This document shows positions 26,042 through 33,879 of a stretch of 64,000 nt of DNA, in pieces. Origin of the DNA: Flavobacterium sp. KS-LB2. Its GTDB lineage: Bacteria; Bacteroidota; Bacteroidia; Flavobacteriales; Flavobacteriaceae. The stretch's first letter is position 1, and every line of letters begins with the position of its first letter. Below the pieces are notes generated by a model. The model did not search any database and was not told the origin of the DNA. It saw nothing but the letters and a program-made list of their open reading frames with translations. Location of the stretch: NCBI RefSeq assembly GCF_036895565.1, contig NZ_CP145904.1, positions 1,612,001-1,676,000 on the forward strand, given 5' to 3'. The position numbers and the translations under genes were made by a program.

Positions 26042-28231
26042 TTACTGACCTAGTTCTAATTGATTTTTAACCAAATCATAGTAATTACCTTTTTGCTTGA
26101 CTAATTGATTATGGTTCCCTATTTCCACGATCTTTCCTTTATCTAGTACTACAATTTGATGTGCATTTTTTACGGTGCTCAGCCTATGGGCAATAACCAC
26201 TACAGTTTTATTTTCAAAAAAAGTATTTAGTTTTTCCATTATAACTTTTTCATTATTTGCATCCAAAGCAGATGTAGCTTCATCAAAAAATAAAAAATTC
26301 GGATTTTTATAAACTGCTCTGGCTATTAAAAGTCTTTGTTTTTGTCCTGAACTTAATCCTACACCTTCTATTCCTATTTTGGTATTATAAGACAATGGCA
26401 ATGTTTCAATAAACTCTTTTATGTTGGCAACGTCTACTGCATTTGCTAATTTTGATTTGTCTAAATTATCATCCCCAAGAGCAATGTTGTTGGCAATTGT
26501 ATCATTGAATATATAGCCTTCCTGCATAACCACTCCACATTCATTTCGCCAAGTCTTCTGCGAAATATTTTTAAAATCGTAATTTCCTATTGTAATATTT
26601 CCACCATGTGTTGAATAAAATTTAAGAAGCAATTTTAGTAGGGTCGTCTTACCACTTCCACTTACACCTACGATAGCAGTTACTTTATTGGAAGGTATAT
26701 TTAAAGATAAATCCTTCAAAACCATCATATCAGAACCTACATATCTAAATGACACACCAGTTAATACTATATCTTTGTTTAATGGAATGTTAGTGACTTT
26801 CTCAATATCCTGCTGTTCTTCATCTTCTTTTTGATGTATTTCGGATAACCGATCCAACGATATTTTGGCATCTTGAACCTCTTTAACAAAATTGATAAGT
26901 TGTGAAATTGGTGAATTCAATTGTCCTACAATATAACTTATTGCTAACATCATCCCTAAAGTAATTTCACCATCAATAACAAGTTTTGCAGACATAACCG
27001 TGATAAAAATATTTTTCACCTCATTTATAAAGCCGGAACCTACGCTTTGGTATTGCTCTAACGCTAAACCCTCAATAGAAATTTTAAATAGACGAGCTTG
27101 CAGAAACTCCCAACCCCAACGTTTTTGTTTTTCTGCATTATGCAGTTTTATTTCCTGCATGCCATTGATAAGCTCGATTACTTTACTCTGCTCTTGACTC
27201 ACTTGTGAAAAACGTTTATAATCTAAAATTCCGCGTTTTTTTAAGAATATAAATATCCATAAAAAATAAAGGGAACTACCTATAAAAAAAATACCAAATA
27301 ATTGCATACTGTAATAAGCTAAAATAAAACTGAATACAATAAGATTGATCATCGAGAACAATACATTTAATGATGAAGTTGTTAAAATACGCTCTATACG
27401 TTTATGGTCATTTATCCGCTGCAAAATATCGCCAGTCATACGTGTATCAAAAAACGCAATTGGTAAGTTCATTAGCTTTATAAAAAAATCTGAAACCAAT
27501 GAAATGTTAATACGAGCACTTAAATGTAATAATATCCAACTCCTAATCATCTCTATTGAAGTTCTTCCGATAAATAGAGCTAATTGAGCGATAAGTACTA
27601 AATATATAAAATGAATATCTTGATTTTTAATACCAACATCCACAATACTTTGAGTTAGAAAAGGAAAAATAAGTTGAAGTAAGCTCGCAGCGATAATACC
27701 AATAACTAGCTGCCACAAAAATTTTTTATATCTAAATATATAATTTGATAAAAAAGAAAAGCCAAATTCTTTTTTATCAGTATCGTATTTATTATTATAA
27801 AATTCTGGTGATGGTTCAACAAGTAATGCGATCCCCTCCTCCGTATCTTCACTAGCACTAGGACCTATCCACTGCTTTAAAAACTCATTTTTACTATAAG
27901 TAATCAATCCATAAGCAGGGTCCGAAATATAAACCATATTTCTCCGAATTTTGTAAAGAACTACATAATGAATATTATTCCAGTGCAAAATACAAGGCAA
28001 AGAAGCATCTATTATATCGTTTAATGCAATTTTAACTCCTAATGTCCTTAAACCTATGCTTTCGGCTGCTTCACTTAAATTCAGCAAACTACTACCACTT
28101 CGAGTTGTTTCACTTAATTTCCGCAATTCTTCAATTGTAATATTTCTTTTAAAATACTTAGCTATTATTTTAAGACAAGTTGGTCCACAATCTTTGACTC
28201 CTGTTTGCCTATATGAAGGAAAATTTTTCAA
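26042..28231 (-). CDS. C39-peptidase ABC exporter for the lanthipeptide
   Basis: A 729-aa peptidase-containing transporter. Residues 1-130 form a C39 cysteine protease with GVKDCGPTC (Cys15), His88 in NNIHYVV and Asp104 in ISDPAYG, which cuts leader peptides after a double glycine. Next come six membrane segments (from about 170 to 440) and an ATPase with Walker A GVSGSGKTT, signature LSSGQKQRLLIARAV, Walker B FLFFDEATSALD and the H-loop IIAHRLSTV. The precursor peptide of this cluster has the matching Gly-Gly site. The gene lies 29 nt after the LanC gene upstream, clearly the same operon. Confidence 0.93.
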   Translation of the reverse strand: MKNFPSYRQTGVKDCGPTCLKIIAKYFKRNITIEELRKLSETTRSGSSLLNLSEAAESIGLRTLGVKIALNDIIDASLPCILHWNNIHYVVLYKIRRNMVYISDPAYGLITYSKNEFLKQWIGPSASEDTEEGIALLVEPSPEFYNNKYDTDKKEFGFSFLSNYIFRYKKFLWQLVIGIIAASLLQLIFPFLTQSIVDVGIKNQDIHFIYLVLIAQLALFIGRTSIEMIRSWILLHLSARINISLVSDFFIKLMNLPIAFFDTRMTGDILQRINDHKRIERILTTSSLNVLFSMINLIVFSFILAYYSMQLFGIFFIGSSLYFLWIFIFLKKRGILDYKRFSQVSQEQSKVIELINGMQEIKLHNAEKQKRWGWEFLQARLFKISIEGLALEQYQSVGSGFINEVKNIFITVMSAKLVIDGEITLGMMLAISYIVGQLNSPISQLINFVKEVQDAKISLDRLSEIHQKEDEEQQDIEKVTNIPLNKDIVLTGVSFRYVGSDMMVLKDLSLNIPSNKVTAIVGVSGSGKTTLLKLLLKFYSTHGGNITIGNYDFKNISQKTWRNECGVVMQEGYIFNDTIANNIALGDDNLDKSKLANAVDVANIKEFIETLPLSYNTKIGIEGVGLSSGQKQRLLIARAVYKNPNFLFFDEATSALDANNEKVIMEKLNTFFENKTVVVIAHRLSTVKNAHQIVVLDKGKIVEIGNHNQLVKQKGNYYDLVKNQLELGQ

Positions 28232-28260
28232 TAAAATATCATTTAAATTTCAAAACCACT

Positions 28261-29475
28261 TTAATTTAATAAAAAAAATTCGTCCCAACTGAGAGAATTC
28301 TCATCTTCCAATATATAATCAATCAAAACAATCCCTATTCCGATAACTCCGTCGAGTAAACCAATTGAATTTTCATAATCATTATGTCCTATAAATTTTC
28401 GGTATCCCGCTAATCCTAAATTATCATTTCCCTTTTGCATTATTTCTTGGATAAATTTCTCGTAAAGAACATCAAACTCCTTTTCTTTAGTTATTTCAAA
28501 CCACTTTTTATGTAAATATGCTAGGCTACTTGCGCCATGGCAAAAGCCAGCATCACTAAGGGGTGACATAAACGCTTTTATAAAATCATCTCTTCTTAAT
28601 GTTCTTCTCGCATTACTTAAAGCTTCTCTATACAAATTTTCACTACTTAAAACTTTTGCTGCTCGATACAGGCCCAATGATATAGTTTGGTCTCCATAGC
28701 ACCAGCCCAAAGGAATCCTATAACTTGCAGTTGTTTTACTTACTGCTATTGATGGAAAAGCTGCTAAAGTTGTGTCGTCAACAGATTTAAATGACAATAC
28801 ACACTCTACTGATTTTTCAAGTATTCTCTTAATTAATGTATTATCCTTATATTTGCTTAGAAATTTTGAGAAAATAATTATATTCGAAATATGGCCATGT
28901 GCCAGACCACAATTAGTTCGATGACTGTCCTCATCATAGGTACTCACATTTTTAACCAGCATCGTTTTAGAAATATCCTCCTCAACTAACCTAGCTATTT
29001 TTTCAAAAATTACGATAGTCTCACTCTCTATAGCTGAATTGAAGTTCGTCCTTAATAAGAGATAATTTGCAGCACCTAATCCTCCGTGCAAAAAATCAAT
29101 ATCTGCATATGATTTAAGCTGTTTTTTAGTGAATTTTAGTATGACATCATCCAAAAAGTACAATGTCTCACTAATATCTTCCTCAAGGAAACCTTTATCA
29201 TTTAAAAAATGAAACAAATATGCTAATCCAGTAATACCAGAGGTATAAGTCATATTGTAATTTTCATTATTCAATCTTTCAAAAAGTTCTTCTACTATTT
29301 CTTGATTTTTTCTTAAATATTTTTTTTCTTTAGTTAACTTAAATAGCATTACATAAAATAAAGGAAGTCCCCCAATTCCTGTAAATAGAGAAAAATTCTC
29401 ATTTGATTTCCAATTCGTGCTTAACACTTTTTCTATTGAAAATATTTTTTCTAAAACATTAGATTTTGTCATCAT
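28261..29475 (-). CDS. LanC-like lanthionine cyclase (second copy)
   Basis: A 404-aa alpha-toroid cyclase that adds cysteine thiols to dehydrated Ser/Thr to close thioether rings. The landmarks are NCGLAHGH (near residue 190, active-site His), WCYGDQ (near 258, Zn-binding Cys) and FCHG (near 311, Zn-binding Cys and His). All zinc ligands and the catalytic His are kept, so the enzyme should be active. It is a diverged tandem paralogue of the next upstream gene. Two intact LanC genes in one cluster are unusual; they may act on different rings, or on D/L stereochemistry. It lies 33 nt from its paralogue. Confidence 0.9.
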   Translation of the reverse strand: MMTKSNVLEKIFSIEKVLSTNWKSNENFSLFTGIGGLPLFYVMLFKLTKEKKYLRKNQEIVEELFERLNNENYNMTYTSGITGLAYLFHFLNDKGFLEEDISETLYFLDDVILKFTKKQLKSYADIDFLHGGLGAANYLLLRTNFNSAIESETIVIFEKIARLVEEDISKTMLVKNVSTYDEDSHRTNCGLAHGHISNIIIFSKFLSKYKDNTLIKRILEKSVECVLSFKSVDDTTLAAFPSIAVSKTTASYRIPLGWCYGDQTISLGLYRAAKVLSSENLYREALSNARRTLRRDDFIKAFMSPLSDAGFCHGASSLAYLHKKWFEITKEKEFDVLYEKFIQEIMQKGNDNLGLAGYRKFIGHNDYENSIGLLDGVIGIGIVLIDYILEDENSLSWDEFFLLN

Positions 29476-29508
29476 AATAAATTTAGTTAAGCAACTTACG
29501 ACGTAAGT

Positions 29509-30720
29509 TTAATCTAATAGTAGGATAGCTTCCCATTTAATTTCATCATTATCTAGCATATAATCAATAAAAAAAATACCTACACCTATCAACCCATTTA
29601 AAAATGTAAAATCCTTTTTAAATCCCTTAAGTTTATAAAAACTTTGGTAGCCTTCTAGTCCAAAATCACCACTTCCTTTTACCAAAAGTTCATTTGTGAA
29701 ATATTCGTAAAGATCTAAACATTTTTGATCATTAGTTATTTGAAATCCTTTTTTGTGAAGATAAGCGATACTAGTAATCCCATGACAAAAACTTGAATCA
29801 CAAAGGTCAACATTAGAAACCGATTTTTGCAGGGAATCTCTTTTTAGAGTTTTATAAATTATTTCTTTAGACTTAGTTAATAATTCCTTATTACGCAGGA
29901 CCTGAGAGGCTTTAAAAAATCCGTAAGCGATACTTTGATCTCCATAGCACCACGCTAGCGGAACATTGTAATCAGCCAAATTTTTATTAACAGCAATACC
30001 TGGAAACCTCGAAACAGTCTCAGTGTCAAAGGATTCAAACGACAATACACAATTAATAATTTTATTTAAAACACTTAATATCAACATGTTATTAGGAAAT
30101 TGCTCGAGAAATTTTGAAAAAATAATTACGTAAGCAATGTAACCATGAGCTAAGCCACAGTTTGTCTTATGATTTGTATCTGAAAACTCTTTTACAGAGC
30201 AAACTTCTTCAAATTTTATCAAATCTTCTTGAGCGATATGAGCTAATTTCTCAAATATGTAAACTGTTTTATTTATTAAAGCTGAGTTGTTTTTTATCCT
30301 TTCAATGAGATAATGTGCTACTCCTAAGCCTCCATGTAGAAAATCTGTGTCCTCAATAGAGTTTAAATGCTTTAAAGAATAGCTTATAATAGCTTCGTCC
30401 ATAACATCTAAACTATCATTTATTTGCTCACTTTCAAGAACTCCATAATTAACTAAAAAATTTAACATATATGAAATTCCAGCAATTCCAGTGCAATAAC
30501 TAACATTAATTTCATGTTCGTTAAGTTGGATAAAAATTTCATCAAGAGCGTTGTGAAGCTTTTCTAAATGATCACTATTGTTTGTCAATCTATAAAGTAA
30601 AAAATAAAAAATTGGCAAAGCACCAATACCCGAAAACAAAGAAATGTTTGGATAAGTTTTGTAATTTTCATCTAATTCTTTCTCAATTTCTATTATTCTT
30701 TTAAATATTATTTTACTCAT
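29509..30720 (-). CDS. LanC-like lanthionine cyclase (first copy)
   Basis: A 403-aa protein with the same plan as its downstream paralogue: NCGLAHGY near residue 187, WCYGDQSIAYG near 257 and SFCHGITSIAYLHKKGF near 310, giving the full zinc site. It begins 61 nt after the precursor peptide gene, with a hairpin between them. LanC proteins act in the cytoplasm with LanB, whose two halves are encoded on the other strand of this cluster. The two LanC copies share length and motifs but differ along the whole sequence, so the duplication is old. Confidence 0.9.
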   Translation of the reverse strand: MSKIIFKRIIEIEKELDENYKTYPNISLFSGIGALPIFYFLLYRLTNNSDHLEKLHNALDEIFIQLNEHEINVSYCTGIAGISYMLNFLVNYGVLESEQINDSLDVMDEAIISYSLKHLNSIEDTDFLHGGLGVAHYLIERIKNNSALINKTVYIFEKLAHIAQEDLIKFEEVCSVKEFSDTNHKTNCGLAHGYIAYVIIFSKFLEQFPNNMLILSVLNKIINCVLSFESFDTETVSRFPGIAVNKNLADYNVPLAWCYGDQSIAYGFFKASQVLRNKELLTKSKEIIYKTLKRDSLQKSVSNVDLCDSSFCHGITSIAYLHKKGFQITNDQKCLDLYEYFTNELLVKGSGDFGLEGYQSFYKLKGFKKDFTFLNGLIGVGIFFIDYMLDNDEIKWEAILLLD

Positions 30721-30732
30721 TTTTTAAATTAA

Positions 30733-30758
30733 AAAGGTGTCGCAAGAACAACACCTTT
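30733..30758 (-). terminator. Attenuator-like hairpin between precursor peptide and LanC
   Basis: Perfect 8-bp stem AAAGGTGT/ACACCTTT with a 10-nt loop, followed by a T-run on the minus strand. A partial terminator at this place would raise precursor mRNA over the enzyme genes, as is usual in RiPP operons. Confidence 0.6.
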
Positions 30759-30781
30759 AAGAATATTTTAAATAAATTATT

Positions 30782-31000
30782 TTACTGTCCGTTTACAGGG
30801 CAAAGCTGCTGTCTTGTTGTTTCACTTGTTGAGCATTGATAAGAATCACATCTTGGCTCTTCGCTACCTGTCTCAGAAGAGCACCAACAACAAGTGAATC
30901 CCGCATTAGTGCTATTTGCTGTTCCTCCACCTTGAATGCTAGACGCCTCTTGATCGCTTAATTGTGCAATTTTTTCTTTGTTTAATCGTAATTTTTTCAT
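30782..31000 (-). CDS. Class I lanthipeptide precursor peptide
   Basis: A 72-aa precursor. The leader (MKKLRLNKEKIAQLSDQEAS) has the Lys/Leu/Asn pattern of Bacteroidota class I lanthipeptides such as the pinensins and ends with a triple glycine at 24-26, a site for the C39 protease. The core of about 46 residues holds six cysteines (37, 38, 40, 51, 56, 67) and 14 Ser/Thr, so up to six thioether rings are possible. The clustered Cys-Cys-x-Cys near the start of the core is notable. It lies just upstream of the LanC genes and downstream of the S41 peptidase. Start codon and length are certain; ring pattern is not. Confidence 0.9.
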   Translation of the reverse strand: MKKLRLNKEKIAQLSDQEASSIQGGGTANSTNAGFTCCWCSSETGSEEPRCDSYQCSTSETTRQQLCPVNGQ

Positions 31001-31073
31001 AGTTTATATTTTTTAAATTAAAAGCACTAAAGTAAGTAATTTTTTATAAAAAAAAAATTTTCAAAAAAAAAAA

Positions 31074-32714
31074 TTATTTTTTTATTATTATGTCAATTGC
31101 TTTATCTAAAATTTCATCTTTACCTTCTTTTAAACCCAAGATAGTTGGCTTTACTATATAATCTATTTTTACGCCTAATCTCTGAGTTTCCCTTTCGTCG
31201 GGATAATACACTCCTTTTCCTGACATTGCGGTCTTAAAACCACCTAAATAATTAAAAGAACTAACATTTCCATCTGCCCCAGCAGACTGACTCCCTACTG
31301 TAATTGCGTTATCTGCAGTTTGAAAACACATAATTGCAAATTCAGATAAACTTAACGACTGCTCGTCCACTAAAATTAATACTTTTCCTTTATAAAAATT
31401 TTTATTTTTATGTCCAGTAGTTAGAGTATTACCCCAAACAAATTTTCCTATATATGATGGATCAGGATTAACAATTTTGGCAAAGACTTTTTTTTCAGAG
31501 TTTATATACTCCGATATCTGATAAAATGTATTCTTGGGATACCCGCGCAAATCAAAAATGATCCCTCTACAATTAACAATCTCTTTCATCATTGCGGAAA
31601 CGTCCTTTTTATCAACGATTCTCATATTGACATAACCAATATTTCCTTCTTCAAGTAGCTTCCATTTTATATTTGTTTCACTGTCATAGTACTTGAAATT
31701 GTTAAAATTATAAAGATTAACTACCTTATCAAGTATTTCCTCTCCTCTTTTGATGGTTAGGTTTACAGAACTTGATTCAAGATTTACCATATCCTCATAA
31801 ATAAAGTTAATCTTTCGATTTAAATTTGATGCAGCGGTGTATTTCATCCTCTTTTGCACTTCATCATAGACACTCTTTCCATTTATCTTAAGAATTACAT
31901 CTCCGAACATTAAACTTTCATTTTGTGTAATATTATTATTGTAAGAACCTGAAATAACACAACTATCGTCAATATTCTTTAATTTATAAGGAAAAAATTT
32001 TGTGCTTTTAGAATCCTTTAAACTGATCCAAGCATGCGAATCATCAAGATTGGCGACTAATTCTTTGATCGCCATATGATAATTTATCTTACTACTCGCA
32101 TTGATATATTTGGGAATCATTTGCGTAAGAACATCGCTCCATTTCTTATCCATTAAGTATTTATAAGGATAAAAATACTCAATAATACTCCAATATCTAA
32201 ACAATCCTAATAATCGATACGATTCATTTGGATAATCAAGCTCTTCATAGTTAATCTCATTAGTTATCAAAATATTTTTTGCTGGACTAGGACTAGCGTA
32301 AAAATTAGTCCCTTGAAACCTATTTTTCTCTATATTTTTCAAAACCGCATATAATTCTTGAGATATTTTTTTATCATCAGACATCCAAGATAAATCAAAA
32401 TTTCTATCAAAAAGATCGTATCTTTCATATGTGCAATTCTTACAATTTTTAACTACACCTAAATTACCAATCCAGTCAATGTAAATCTGTGATAAAGACT
32501 CTGTATCAGTAGCTGCTTTAATCTTGGGTAAGATCTTAATTAATTCTTCATCCCAATTAAATTTTCCAGTAGCCACTTCTGGATGGTAATATTTTAAAAA
32601 ACCCCATATTTTTGCTGTAGTTTCAAGTTTTTGTATTTCTGGATAAAAGTTCTGCGCAAAACTTATTTTAAAGAAAAAAAATAAAAGAATTACACATAAA
32701 TATCTTAATTTCAT
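31074..32714 (-). CDS. Secreted S41-family peptidase-like protein in the lanthipeptide cluster
   Basis: A 546-aa protein with a clear signal peptide (MKLRYLCVILLFFFFKISFA), so it should be periplasmic or outer-membrane associated. The middle has a PDZ-like region (FGDVILKINGKSV) and the C-terminal half follows the S41 tail-specific protease fold (GIIFDLRGYP, VLILVDEQSLSLSEFA, GSQSAGADGN). A serine in SLSLSE is in the nucleophile position. It could trim the exported peptide after the C39 cut, or serve immunity or sensing. The cluster has no other maturation protease. It sits upstream of the precursor on the same strand and is divergent from the flavoenzyme. Confidence 0.8.
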   Translation of the reverse strand: MKLRYLCVILLFFFFKISFAQNFYPEIQKLETTAKIWGFLKYYHPEVATGKFNWDEELIKILPKIKAATDTESLSQIYIDWIGNLGVVKNCKNCTYERYDLFDRNFDLSWMSDDKKISQELYAVLKNIEKNRFQGTNFYASPSPAKNILITNEINYEELDYPNESYRLLGLFRYWSIIEYFYPYKYLMDKKWSDVLTQMIPKYINASSKINYHMAIKELVANLDDSHAWISLKDSKSTKFFPYKLKNIDDSCVISGSYNNNITQNESLMFGDVILKINGKSVYDEVQKRMKYTAASNLNRKINFIYEDMVNLESSSVNLTIKRGEEILDKVVNLYNFNNFKYYDSETNIKWKLLEEGNIGYVNMRIVDKKDVSAMMKEIVNCRGIIFDLRGYPKNTFYQISEYINSEKKVFAKIVNPDPSYIGKFVWGNTLTTGHKNKNFYKGKVLILVDEQSLSLSEFAIMCFQTADNAITVGSQSAGADGNVSSFNYLGGFKTAMSGKGVYYPDERETQRLGVKIDYIVKPTILGLKEGKDEILDKAIDIIIKK

Positions 32715-32793
32715 AAAAAATTGATTTAGATTTATAAATTGGAAATTATTTACGAATATATGAATAAACTTCTCAAAAATTTTATTAAAGAAA

Positions 32794-33696
32794 ATGAAAT
32801 TATCTTCTCTTATTTTTGATTCAGCTCAAAGTAATAACTTATTGGATTTATTCACTATGGCAGAAATGGCCGATAGATGCGGTTTTGAAAGGTTCTGGAT
32901 TGGGGAACACTACGAACAGAAAAATCTATGGAACAATCCAGAACCCTTAATTCCAATTATTCTAGGATTAACAGAAAGAATAAATGTAGGAGCAGCTGGA
33001 ATCTTGTTAAAATTACATTCTCCTTTTAGAGTGGCATCCTCTTTTAAATTATTAAATACAATTTTCCCAGACAGGGTTGATTTAGGATTTGCTGCAGGTT
33101 ATGCAAGTAGAGAAATCATTGACTCACTTTTGGGTCAAAATAGTTCTTTGAAGGAACCTAAGGACTTTTTTGAACTGATACAGGAAATTGATTCTTTTTA
33201 CACAAAAGAAGCAGAAAATAATGATGGTATACTTTTAAATCCCAATTATAAACTTAACCCTAGATTATGGTTATTATCTACGGGCTTTAATCGATATGAA
33301 GAATCAATTATGTATGGCTTAAATTACTCAAAATCTATGTTTCATTCTGGTGCAAATAATGACTTTCTTCTTGAGGAGTTAAAAATTTATAAAGAGAGGT
33401 TTTATAAAAAACACAATAAATTACCAATTATTAATCTTGCTTTTTCAGGTATCTTAACACAAAATAGTAGAGAAACAAAAAAAATGAAAGAAAAAATAAA
33501 TGATTTATCTAGGTTTAGATTTATAAAACCAAATCTTATTGGTACCTCACAACTATTTCAAGATAAAATAATGGAATATCGCGATAAGTATGATATTGAT
33601 GATTTTACCTTTTTGGACTTATCATATGAAATGACTCAAAGAATTGAAAATGTTGAGAATTTAAGTGAAGTTTTTAAACTTCGTCAAGCTCCTTAA
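32794..33696 (+). CDS. Luciferase-like flavin-dependent oxidoreductase (RiPP tailoring enzyme)
   Basis: A 300-aa LLM-class enzyme with a TIM-barrel layout: GFERFWIGEHYEQ near residue 30 (the typical His in WxxEHH-like position), then the strand INVGAAGILLKLHSPFRVA and GFAAGYASRE. LLM enzymes use FMN or F420. Flavobacteria are not known as F420 producers, so FMN is more likely, though the cofactor is unproven. Homologous enzymes of lanthipeptide clusters (LanJC type) reduce dehydroalanine to D-alanine. It is the first gene of the rightward unit with the split LanB and begins 79 nt from the divergent S41 gene. Confidence 0.85.
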   Translation: MKLSSLIFDSAQSNNLLDLFTMAEMADRCGFERFWIGEHYEQKNLWNNPEPLIPIILGLTERINVGAAGILLKLHSPFRVASSFKLLNTIFPDRVDLGFAAGYASREIIDSLLGQNSSLKEPKDFFELIQEIDSFYTKEAENNDGILLNPNYKLNPRLWLLSTGFNRYEESIMYGLNYSKSMFHSGANNDFLLEELKIYKERFYKKHNKLPIINLAFSGILTQNSRETKKMKEKINDLSRFRFIKPNLIGTSQLFQDKIMEYRDKYDIDDFTFLDLSYEMTQRIENVENLSEVFKLRQAP

Positions 33697-33879
33697 TCAC
33701 TTTACCAATTAGATTACTTACAAAAGAATTAACAATAAAAAAACTTTTACCAGAGAGCTAGACATGGACTTAAGCCATTATTTATTTGATTATTTAACAA
33801 TTTTATAATAAATGAGGATAAGTATTTAAATCATTTTTAACCACTATAATATAAATTTACTTTTTTAAAATTCGTCAAT

